Assembly: GCA_028065725.1 (NCBI GenBank) | Contig: JAPTVL010000149.1 | Coordinates: 1-5,148, forward strand | From: Betaproteobacteria bacterium | Lineage (GTDB): Bacteria; Pseudomonadota; Gammaproteobacteria; Burkholderiales; Rhodocyclaceae | Reading direction: 5' to 3' | Length of the DNA: 5,148 nucleotides | In this document: positions 1 through 5,148 of the stretch, in pieces | Layout of the letters: the number at the start of each line of letters is the position of its first letter | How positions within the stretch are numbered: the first letter of the stretch is position 1 | The notes under the pieces: model-generated | Told to the model about the DNA's origin: nothing | Database searches by the model: none | Seen by the model: only the letters and a program-made list of their open reading frames with translations | Made by a program: the position numbers and the translations under genes

Positions 1-97
1 GAATTCTCCAAAGAATGACAGGATGAATCCGGCGAAACGGAGCCGCGCAGGCTAAAAAGCGTGTGCTAGTTTGAGTAGTGGCAACCGTCCCGCCGTA
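1..97 (-). promoter_or_regulatory. spacer after czcI with a ribosome binding site for a gene past the left edge
   Basis: These 97 bases contain no gene. A small hairpin AGCC-TGCGC-GGCT is possible, without a T tract, so I see no terminator. On the minus strand the end reads TTTGGAGAATTC, with GGAG at 9-6. This is correctly placed for a start codon at or just beyond position 1. In czcI-first operons the next gene is normally the outer membrane channel czcC, so that is the expected neighbour, but nothing of it is visible. The final six bases are also an EcoRI site (GAATTC). Confidence 0.45.
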
Positions 98-448
98 TCA
101 GGCGAGGGCGCGCCACTTGGGACGTTCTGGTCTGTCCAGAGAGAGGGAAGAATAAACCGGTTCGTCGCATCGCAACGAGGGCAGTGCGGGTGGAGCAGAG
201 GCGAGGAAAGCGGCCTCGTCCAAGAGGCCCAGGAAGCTAGATATATGGCAATGATCGTGCCCGAGGTCGAATTTCCCGGGCTGCTTGTCAGGGTCGGATT
301 TTTCAGAAAACGCTTTGTGCTCGTCATCGTGATGACCGAAGTGCTGTGAGGCTTTCCCCTGCTCGTGCCCGCAATAGTCGGCCACCGCAGCCCAGGAGAT
401 CTGGAGCGGGAGCACTGCCAACAAGATAATGAGAAACAGTCGTTTCAT
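98..448 (-). CDS. czcI: CzcI-family periplasmic His-rich protein of metal efflux
   Basis: This 116-residue small protein belongs to the CzcI family, which is encoded at the head of czcCBA-type zinc/cobalt/cadmium efflux operons and is thought to affect their regulation in the periplasm. The N-terminus MKRLFLIILLAVLPLQISWA is a clear signal peptide, with likely cleavage near residues 20-21. The mature part has two metal-ligand clusters: C26, H28, H36, H39, H40 and H44, then HDHCH at 64-68, plus C94. The end, RPERPKWRALA, is typical of the family. I chose ATG 448 because family members start just before the basic signal-peptide residues. A TTG at 457 adds three residues and has a ribosome-binding site (AAGGTGA) at good spacing, so it is a real alternative. 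It lies after the PII-like gene and has its own promoter-like motif, so it probably opens a new operon running off the left edge. Its exact function is not settled in the literature I know. Confidence 0.85.
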   Translation of the reverse strand: MKRLFLIILLAVLPLQISWAAVADYCGHEQGKASQHFGHHDDEHKAFSEKSDPDKQPGKFDLGHDHCHISSFLGLLDEAAFLASAPPALPSLRCDEPVYSSLSLDRPERPKWRALA

Positions 449-456
449 GGATCGCA

Positions 457-485
457 ATTATAACTTCACCTTGTTGATAGCGCAA
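457..485 (-). promoter_or_regulatory. sigma70-type promoter candidate for czcI
   Basis: On the minus strand TTGCGC (485-480) and a perfect TATAAT (462-457) are separated by exactly 17 bases, the ideal spacing. The -35 matches 3 of 6 consensus bases, which suits an activated promoter. Transcription would start near 449-452, leaving almost no leader before the ATG at 448. A ribosome-binding-like AAGGTGA (472-466) lies within the promoter spacer and would serve only longer transcripts. I see no clear MerR-type dyad with a long spacer, so the regulator is unknown. Confidence 0.55.
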
Positions 486-749
486 CAGCTCTTGAATCCT
501 TATGAGGCACCAAGCCTTTCCTGGCCACAAGCAGGAGCGAGCCACCTGCCTGAAAAGAAAGACCGAGCCTGATTGCTCTTCGCTCCAGGCCGAGAATACA
601 GCCCCTCACGCATTGGTGAAGCCCATCGTAAGCCCCGCATGCCTACGCCAAGCCGACCGGAAAATTACATTTTGGCTATCTTCGCCGGGCCGGCCGGCAG
701 TCATTCCTCCTTTGCCGGTGTTGCGGTTGGATCTTGTTGCCGCCGATGC
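458..749. other. 292-base intergenic gap between the PII-like gene and czcI
   Basis: I find no convincing gene in either direction. On the minus strand there is a near-perfect ribosome-binding sequence, AAAGGAGGA, touching an ATG at 704 that opens 32 codons (to 606), and an unsupported 37-codon frame (613-500). There is a palindrome GCCGGCCGGC near 690-699, a short AT hairpin at about 663-675, a weak terminator-like structure at 553-590 and a promoter-like pair at the czcI end. Long open frames on the plus strand here have no recognisable protein features. It most likely holds the end of one operon and the control region of the next. Confidence 0.6.
553..590 (-). terminator. weak candidate intrinsic terminator after the czcB-czcA-PII operon
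   Basis: On the minus strand GCCTG (590-586) can pair with CAGGC (571-567) across a 14-base loop; a competing 4-bp GAGC/GCTC stem also exists. TCGGTCTTTCTTTT follows at 566-553. The T-rich tract is interrupted and the stem is short, so termination would be inefficient and might be accidental. It lies about 160 bases after the PII-like stop and before the czcI promoter, a sensible place for a terminator. Confidence 0.25.
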
Positions 750-1100
750 CTACGGATGTCGTGGCCGCCCTGCGACTGGAACTGCCTGGATGATATCGCT
801 GACGTAAATCCACCCTGCCTCGACTTGGCCGGTTCGTGCGGCGCGCTCGATAATTCCCACCAGTTCGTCCACCTGATCGTCTTCGCAGATCAGTTCCAGC
901 TTGGACTCGTTGATGACCGCCTCGGCCAGTTCGATCGAATAATGTTGCTCGCTGGTGTCCGTCGCCTTGAGCAGGCTTTTTACCGGGATGACACTGAGGT
1001 TGCGGCAGCCTCCGTCCGTGTTGCACCGCCCAGACTCCTTCAGGGCGCGGATCACGTCGGCGATGCGGTGGTTGTGGATATAAGCCTTGATTTCTTTCAT
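750..1100 (-). CDS. PII-superfamily protein linked to heavy-metal efflux (PII-NG-like)
   Basis: This is a 116-residue protein of normal PII size. MKEIKAYIHNHRIADVIRALKESG at the N-terminus and KLELICEDDQVDELVGIIERAARTG followed by GWIYVSDI in the second half match the two beta-alpha-beta units of PII. PII proteins are trimeric signal proteins; a divergent group encoded beside heavy-metal RND pumps has been described as PII-NG, with no settled function. Against E. coli GlnB, by-eye alignment puts Leu58 at the uridylylated Tyr51, Gln92 at Lys85, Trp97 at Lys90, Pro108 at Arg101 and Ala110 at Arg103, so classical ATP binding and uridylylation look lost or altered. An insertion of about 7 residues after helix 1 carries Cys26 and Cys32 (CNTDGGC); a third cysteine is Cys72. 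It follows the pump gene by 56 bases and is probably in its operon. A nitrogen-control role is unlikely; modulation of the pump or metal sensing is inference. Confidence 0.9.
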   Translation of the reverse strand: MKEIKAYIHNHRIADVIRALKESGRCNTDGGCRNLSVIPVKSLLKATDTSEQHYSIELAEAVINESKLELICEDDQVDELVGIIERAARTGQVEAGWIYVSDIIQAVPVAGRPRHP

Positions 1101-1106
1101 GCGGAT

Positions 1107-1112
1107 TCTCCT
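1107..1112 (-). promoter_or_regulatory. ribosome binding site of the PII-like gene
   Basis: AGGAGA on the minus strand lies 6 bases before the ATG at 1100. It is the best ribosome-binding site in the window and fixes that start codon. It is stronger than the site before the pump gene, and lies beyond the 10-bp inverted repeat, so the PII-like protein is probably translated independently of the pump. Confidence 0.8.
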
Positions 1113-1123
1113 GTTGGGTGATT

Positions 1124-1149
1124 GCGTGCGGCCCGGTCAGGCCGCACGC
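1124..1149. repeat. perfect 10-bp inverted repeat between the pump and PII-like genes
   Basis: The arms GCGTGCGGCC (1124-1133) and GGCCGCACGC (1140-1149) are exact reverse complements around the 6-base loop CGGTCA. This sits inside the 56-base spacer, starting 7 bases after the pump stop codon on the coding strand. In RNA it would make a very stable GC hairpin. No run of T follows it (the next bases on the minus strand are AATCACCC), so it is not a standard intrinsic terminator. An mRNA 3'-end stabiliser or processing site that lets pump and PII-like protein levels differ, or one copy of a dispersed intergenic repeat, would both fit. Confidence 0.85.
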
Positions 1150-1156
1150 TACGGGT

Positions 1157-4100
1157 TTACTTGGCTTGTTTGCGTTCGCGGCGGTTCTCCACCCACTCGT
1201 ACATCAGCGGCAACAGCAGCAGGGTCAGCACCGTCGAGGTGAACAACCCCCCCACCACCACCGTCGCCAGCGGCCGCTGGGTTTCCGCCCCGACGCCGCT
1301 GGACAGCAGCATCGGCACCAGGCCGAAGATGGCGATGGAGGCCGTCATCAGCACCGGACGCAGGCGCAGTGCAGCGCCTTGCTTGACCGCCTCCCTGACC
1401 GACAGGCCCTGCCGCCGCTGATCGTTGAGGAAGGAGACCAGCACGATGCCGTTCAGCATCGCCACCCCGAACACGGCGATGAAGCCGATGGCCGAGGGCA
1501 CCGACAGGTACTGGCCGGTGACCGCAAGCCCGATCACGCCGCCGATGGTGGCGAAGGGCACGTTGGCGATGATGAGCGTGGCGTAGGTGAGCGAATTGAA
1601 CGCCGTGTAGAGCAGGATGAAAATCAGCCCGATGGTGAGCGGCACGATCAGCGCCAGCTTGGCCATGGCGCGCTGCTGGTTCTCGAACGCGCCGCCCCAC
1701 TCGATCCAGTAGCCGGCCGGCAGCTTCACTTCGCGCTTGATTTTTTCTGCGGCCTCTTTCACGAAGCCGTCCACGTCGCGCCCTTGCACGTCCATCTGGA
1801 TCACGGCGTAGCGCTGCAACTGCTCGCGCCGCACGAAGGAATATCCTTCGTCCAGCTCCACCGTGGCGACTCTGGAGAGTGGTACCAGGGCGCCGCTCTG
1901 GGTACGGATCGGGATGTTGTTGATGGCTTCCACGCTGTTGCGGAAATCGGCTGCGAGCCACACCTGGATGTCGAAACGCTTGACCCCGTCGATCAGCGTG
2001 CTCACCGCCTTGCCGCCGATACCGGCCTGCACCACCTCGAGGATTTCGTCGGCGTTGATGCCATAACGCGCCGCCTCATCCCGGTTCACCTTGACCACCA
2101 TCTGCGGCTTGCCTTTGTTGGCTTCCAGCGACAGGTCCGCGACGCCCGGCACCTTCTCCAGGGCGGACTTGATCTCACCGGACAGGTGGTCAAGGGTGGT
2201 CAGGTCTTCGCCGTAGAGCTTGAGCGCCAGCGTGGCGCGCACCCCGGAAATCAACTCCTCGACGCGCATCTGGATCGGCTGGGTGGCAGCGAACACCGAC
2301 GTGGGCACCTCCTTCTCCAGCGTTTCCTGCATTTCCTTGGTGAGCTCCGGGAAGGAAATCGCTTCAGGCCACTGGTCACGCGGTTTCAAGTCGACCAGGA
2401 TTTCCATGTAATTCACGTCCACCGTCTCGCCGATCTCCGGACGCCCGATCATGGCGATGGCCGATTTCATCTGGGGAAATTGTTTCAGCCTGGCCTCGAT
2501 GCGTTGGGAAATCGCAATCGATTCTTCCAGCGAGGTGGAAGGGATACTGGTGACCCGGAACATGACGCCTCCCTCTTGTAGCGTGGGCATGAACTCTTTG
2601 CCCAAAAACGGGAACAGCGCCAGTGTCGCAACCAACAGTGCCAGCGCACCGGCTATCACCTTGCGCTTGTTCTCCAGCGCCCAGTCGAGCAAGGGCAGAT
2701 AGCCCTTTTTCGCCCACTTGACGATGAAGGTGTCTTTCTCCTCCTTGGGTTTCAGGATCAGCGCCGACATGACCGGCACCAGCGTCATGGTCAGCACCAG
2801 GGAACCAATCATGGCGAAGGTGATGGTGAGCGCCATCGGTTTGAACAGCTTGCCTTCCAGCCCGGTAAGCGCAAACAGGGGCAGGAACACCACGATGATG
2901 ATGAAAATCGCGAACGCGGTCGGATTGATTACTTCCCGCGCCGCTTCCAGGATCACATGGGTCTGGTTGACCGTCTGCCCGACCTTGTGGGAGAGCAAGC
3001 GGAAACCGTTTTCCACCAGCACCACCGCACCATCCACCATCATGCCGATGCCAACGGCAAGGCCGGCAAGTGACATCAGATTGGCGGAAAGGCCCCATTG
3101 CTGCATCAGGATAAAACTGATCAGCATGGCCAGCGGCAAGGCCAGAATCACCACAATCGCGGAACGCACCTCGCCCAGGAACAGAAACAGGATAATGGCG
3201 ACCAGGATTGAGCCTTCGACCAGCGCGCTCTCAGCTGTCCTGATCGCTTTTTCCACCAGCTCGGTGCGGTCGTAGATGGGCTTGATCGTTACCCCGGCAG
3301 GCAATGCCTGCTGGACTGTCTTCAGTTTTTCCTTGACGGCGTCCACCACGTTCTTGGCATTCTCGCCGATGCGCTGCAATGCGATGCCCAGCACCACTTC
3401 CTCGCCGTCCTTGGTGATGGCGCCGGTGCGCAGCGCCGGCGCTTCTTTTACTTCCGCCACGTCGCGCACGTAAATCGGCGTACCCTCTTTTTCGGTGATC
3501 ACGATGTTGCCGATATCCTGCGTATTGGCAACCAGACCCAAGCCGCGCACCAGATATTGCTCCTGGCCGAGATTGAGGAACTGGCCGCCGACCTGGCGGT
3601 TGTTCAGGTGCAGCGCTTCCATCACCGCTTTAAAAGTCAGGCCATACTTGATCAGTTTCTGCGGATTGATCAGCACCTGGTATTGCTTCTCATGGCCGCC
3701 CCAGGACATCACATCGTCCACCCCCGGCGCGGTGCGCAAGACCAGGCGCATGGTCCAGTCCTGCAAGGTGCGCATATCCATCAAATTCGCTTGCGCAAGC
3801 TTCTTGTCTGCCGACTCCACGGTGTACCAGAACACTTGGCCTAACCCGGAACTATTCGGGCCGAGCACCGGCTCGCCATAACCTTCCGGAATGCGCGTCT
3901 TGGCCTCCAGCAGCTTTTCGCTCACCAGCCGGCGCGCGAAATAGATGTCGACGTTATCTTTGAAATACACGCTGACGTAGGACAGCCCGAACAGGGAAAC
4001 GGAGCGAATTTGTTCCACTCCCGGCAACCCTGCCACGGCCGTTTCCACCGGGAAGGTCAGCAGCTTTTCCACGTCCTCGGCGGCAACGCCCGGCGAGACG

Positions 4101-4252
4101 GTATAAATATTCACCTGCACCGGCGTGACATCGGGAAACGCGTCCACCGGCACTTCGCGCCAGGCTTTCACCCCCAGCAACACCACCAGCACAAACGCCA
4201 CCAGCACCAGCACCTTGTAGCGCAATGAGAGATCAACAATATAGTTCAGCAT
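1157..4252 (-). CDS. czcA: CzcA/CusA-family heavy-metal efflux RND transporter permease
   Basis: Inner-membrane proton/metal antiporter of a tripartite exporter. Its 1031 residues are a normal full length for heavy-metal RND pumps. The N-terminus (MLNYIVDLSLRYK, a helix at about 12-29, then EVPVDAFPDVTPVQV) is diagnostic. A first periplasmic loop (about 30-340) is followed by helices 2-6 (about 343-500), helix 7 (531-550), a second periplasmic loop (551-862) and helices 8-12 (864-1017). Helix 4 reads GLAVGIGMMVDGAVVLVEN, with D407 and E414 matching the D408 and E415 of Cupriavidus CzcA; the position of CzcA D402 is Gly401, as in CusA-type pumps. The CusA methionine triad (M573, M623, M672) aligns by eye with R566, Y615 and E666, so copper/silver export is not supported. 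IQMRVEELISG (660-670) is CzcA-like. The ATG follows the czcB stop by 9 bases with only a weak GGGG ribosome-binding site, which suggests translational coupling. The symbol is family-level; a divalent metal is my inference. Confidence 0.95.
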   Translation of the reverse strand: MLNYIVDLSLRYKVLVLVAFVLVVLLGVKAWREVPVDAFPDVTPVQVNIYTVSPGVAAEDVEKLLTFPVETAVAGLPGVEQIRSVSLFGLSYVSVYFKDNVDIYFARRLVSEKLLEAKTRIPEGYGEPVLGPNSSGLGQVFWYTVESADKKLAQANLMDMRTLQDWTMRLVLRTAPGVDDVMSWGGHEKQYQVLINPQKLIKYGLTFKAVMEALHLNNRQVGGQFLNLGQEQYLVRGLGLVANTQDIGNIVITEKEGTPIYVRDVAEVKEAPALRTGAITKDGEEVVLGIALQRIGENAKNVVDAVKEKLKTVQQALPAGVTIKPIYDRTELVEKAIRTAESALVEGSILVAIILFLFLGEVRSAIVVILALPLAMLISFILMQQWGLSANLMSLAGLAVGIGMMVDGAVVLVENGFRLLSHKVGQTVNQTHVILEAAREVINPTAFAIFIIIVVFLPLFALTGLEGKLFKPMALTITFAMIGSLVLTMTLVPVMSALILKPKEEKDTFIVKWAKKGYLPLLDWALENKRKVIAGALALLVATLALFPFLGKEFMPTLQEGGVMFRVTSIPSTSLEESIAISQRIEARLKQFPQMKSAIAMIGRPEIGETVDVNYMEILVDLKPRDQWPEAISFPELTKEMQETLEKEVPTSVFAATQPIQMRVEELISGVRATLALKLYGEDLTTLDHLSGEIKSALEKVPGVADLSLEANKGKPQMVVKVNRDEAARYGINADEILEVVQAGIGGKAVSTLIDGVKRFDIQVWLAADFRNSVEAINNIPIRTQSGALVPLSRVATVELDEGYSFVRREQLQRYAVIQMDVQGRDVDGFVKEAAEKIKREVKLPAGYWIEWGGAFENQQRAMAKLALIVPLTIGLIFILLYTAFNSLTYATLIIANVPFATIGGVIGLAVTGQYLSVPSAIGFIAVFGVAMLNGIVLVSFLNDQRRQGLSVREAVKQGAALRLRPVLMTASIAIFGLVPMLLSSGVGAETQRPLATVVVGGLFTSTVLTLLLLPLMYEWVENRRERKQAK

Positions 4253-4261
4253 GGCCGCCCC

Positions 4262-5148
4262 CTAGTCCGCATCGCCGATTTGCGATTTGAGCAATCGGGC
4301 TTTTAGCGCGTAGGCGCCGCTCACCACCACGCTCTCTCCCGCCGCCACGCCGGATTTAAGCACGGCGTAACCCTGTACGCGCTCGCCCACTTCTACGGCG
4401 CGCGGCTCAAACCCACCCCTCTCGGCGACAAACACCGTCGGCTGTCCCAGCAACAGCAACACGGCCTCTTCCGGCACGATCAGCGCCTTGGCGCTCGCCT
4501 TGGTGGTATTGATCGCCGCGCTGACGAACATTTCCGGTTTCAGCCTGCCGTCGGGGTTCGGCACTTCGACCCGCGCCTTGACCGTGCGGGTTTCCTTGTT
4601 CATCGTGCTGCTGATGTAGGTGAGCCGCCCCTTGAACACTTCCCGCGGATAGGCGGACACCGTGACGGAGGCTTGGGCGCCGACCTTGACCTTGCCCAGG
4701 TCTTTCTCGAACAGATCGCTTTCGATCCACAGGGTCGACAGATCAGCCACGGTAAACAGGGATTGGTCCGGCGAGGCGAGTTCCCCCAGTACCGCCTTTT
4801 TCTCGATGACCGTGCCGGCAAACGGGGCAGTCAGCGGAAACACCGAGCCGGACAGTTTTTCCGGGGCGACGCCCATCATGCGCAGCTTGTCGCCGGCGGC
4901 GCGCAGCGCGGCGCGGGCTTTTTCATGCTCGGCGCGGGCGCGCAGATAATCCTTTTCCGGGATGATGTTATCCGCTTGCAGCCGCTGGGCGCGCTCGAAA
5001 CCGGCCTGGGCCACCGCCGCCTCGCTCGCCGCTTGCAGATAGCTCGAACGCGCCTCGCCCAGATCGATGCTGTCGAGCATCGCCAGCGCCTGCCCCGGCT
5101 TCACCCGGTCGCCCAGGCTGGCATTCACCTTGACGACACGCCCCGGCA
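4262..5148 (-). CDS. czcB: CzcB-type membrane fusion protein of a heavy-metal RND exporter (5' end cut off by window)
   Basis: Periplasmic adaptor that links the inner-membrane RND pump to an outer membrane channel. About 294 residues are visible, and the reading frame stays open to the window edge. A GTG at 5128 lies inside the first lipoyl half (PGRVVKVNASLGDRVKPGQ), so it is not the real start; a signal peptide and roughly the first 80-120 residues should lie beyond the edge. Counting from that GTG codon, I see the end of the first lipoyl half (1-20), a helical hairpin rich in Ala, Arg and Glu (about 22-85), the second lipoyl half with PLTAPFAGTVIEKKAVLGE (about 98-128), a beta-barrel (about 130-205, with LWIESDLFEKDLGKVKVG and RLKPEMFVSA) and a membrane-proximal domain (about 215-285). 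It ends in ALKARLLKSQIGDAD, typical of CzcB relatives, with no added CusF-like domain. The pump gene begins 9 bases after its stop, so the two are almost certainly co-transcribed. The family is certain; the metal is not. Confidence 0.93.
   Translation of the reverse strand, partial: PGRVVKVNASLGDRVKPGQALAMLDSIDLGEARSSYLQAASEAAVAQAGFERAQRLQADNIIPEKDYLRARAEHEKARAALRAAGDKLRMMGVAPEKLSGSVFPLTAPFAGTVIEKKAVLGELASPDQSLFTVADLSTLWIESDLFEKDLGKVKVGAQASVTVSAYPREVFKGRLTYISSTMNKETRTVKARVEVPNPDGRLKPEMFVSAAINTTKASAKALIVPEEAVLLLLGQPTVFVAERGGFEPRAVEVGERVQGYAVLKSGVAAGESVVVSGAYALKARLLKSQIGDAD

Noticed and set aside
324..545. 73-codon minus-strand frame overlapping the start of czcI
   Set aside because: It runs out of frame into czcI, whose signal peptide and His clusters are clear, and its product resembles nothing I know.
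500..613. 37-codon minus-strand frame in the intergenic gap
   Set aside because: It has no ribosome-binding site before its ATG and no recognisable features.
573..1121. 182-codon open frame on the plus strand
   Set aside because: Most of it is antisense to the PII-like gene, and it shows no recognisable motif or ribosome-binding site.
1124..1149. Intrinsic terminator after the pump gene
   Set aside because: The hairpin is strong but is followed by AATCACCC and then the PII-like ribosome-binding site, with no T tract.
1149..1961. 270-codon minus-strand frame rich in Arg and Ala
   Set aside because: It is an out-of-frame reading of the pump gene with shadow composition; the pump frame carries all family motifs.
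1118..2581. 487-codon open frame on the plus strand, rich in His, Arg, Gln and Asp
   Set aside because: It lies wholly antisense to the well-conserved pump gene. Its composition (H/R/Q/D-rich, no domain pattern) is what the complement of GC-rich coding sequence gives.
4262..5128. GTG at 5128 as the start of the membrane fusion protein
   Set aside because: The frame is open to the edge and the preceding residues (PGRVVK) complete a conserved lipoyl-half motif, so the gene is simply cut by the window.
1..5148. CRISPR array, tRNA/rRNA genes, transposase or IS ends
   Set aside because: I looked for regularly spaced direct repeats, tRNA-like ends and transposase frames and saw none; nearly all the sequence is accounted for by the minus-strand genes.

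Overview
The window comes from a GC-rich proteobacterial genome, most likely a betaproteobacterium. That guess rests on gene content (a CzcI-type periplasmic protein, CzcA/CzcB-type efflux subunits and a metal-linked PII paralogue), not on any species-specific marker. All genes lie on the minus strand, so transcription runs from position 5148 down to position 1.

In transcription order the window holds: (1) 5148-4262, the C-terminal three quarters of a CzcB-type membrane fusion protein whose start lies beyond the right edge; (2) 4252-1157, a complete 1031-residue CzcA/CusA-family heavy-metal RND pump, 9 bases after the first gene; (3) a 56-base spacer with a perfect 10-bp inverted repeat; (4) 1100-750, a short PII-superfamily protein with degenerate nucleotide-binding and modification sites and a cysteine-bearing insertion; (5) a 292-base gap with no convincing gene but with a strong promoter-like motif at its far end; (6) 448-98, a CzcI-family periplasmic His-rich protein; (7) a 97-base tail ending in a ribosome-binding-site-like motif that points at another gene just past position 1.

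The first three genes look like one operon: an adaptor and a pump of a tripartite envelope-spanning metal exporter, followed by a small PII-like protein that may sense state or metal and modulate the pump. The outer membrane channel gene (czcC-like) is not in the window. CzcI is usually the first gene of czcICBA-type operons. Here it follows its own promoter-like sequence, and a ribosome-binding site lies at the left edge. This suggests that a second metal-efflux operon begins here and continues past position 1, so two RND-type systems may lie head to tail.

The metal specificity of the pump is not settled by the sequence. Its periplasmic domain lacks the CusA copper/silver methionine triad and looks CzcA-like. 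Its fourth membrane helix has the CusA-like form, with one of the two helix-4 aspartates of CzcA replaced by glycine. The most interesting points are the PII-like protein, this mixed pump signature, and the nearly leaderless czcI promoter.
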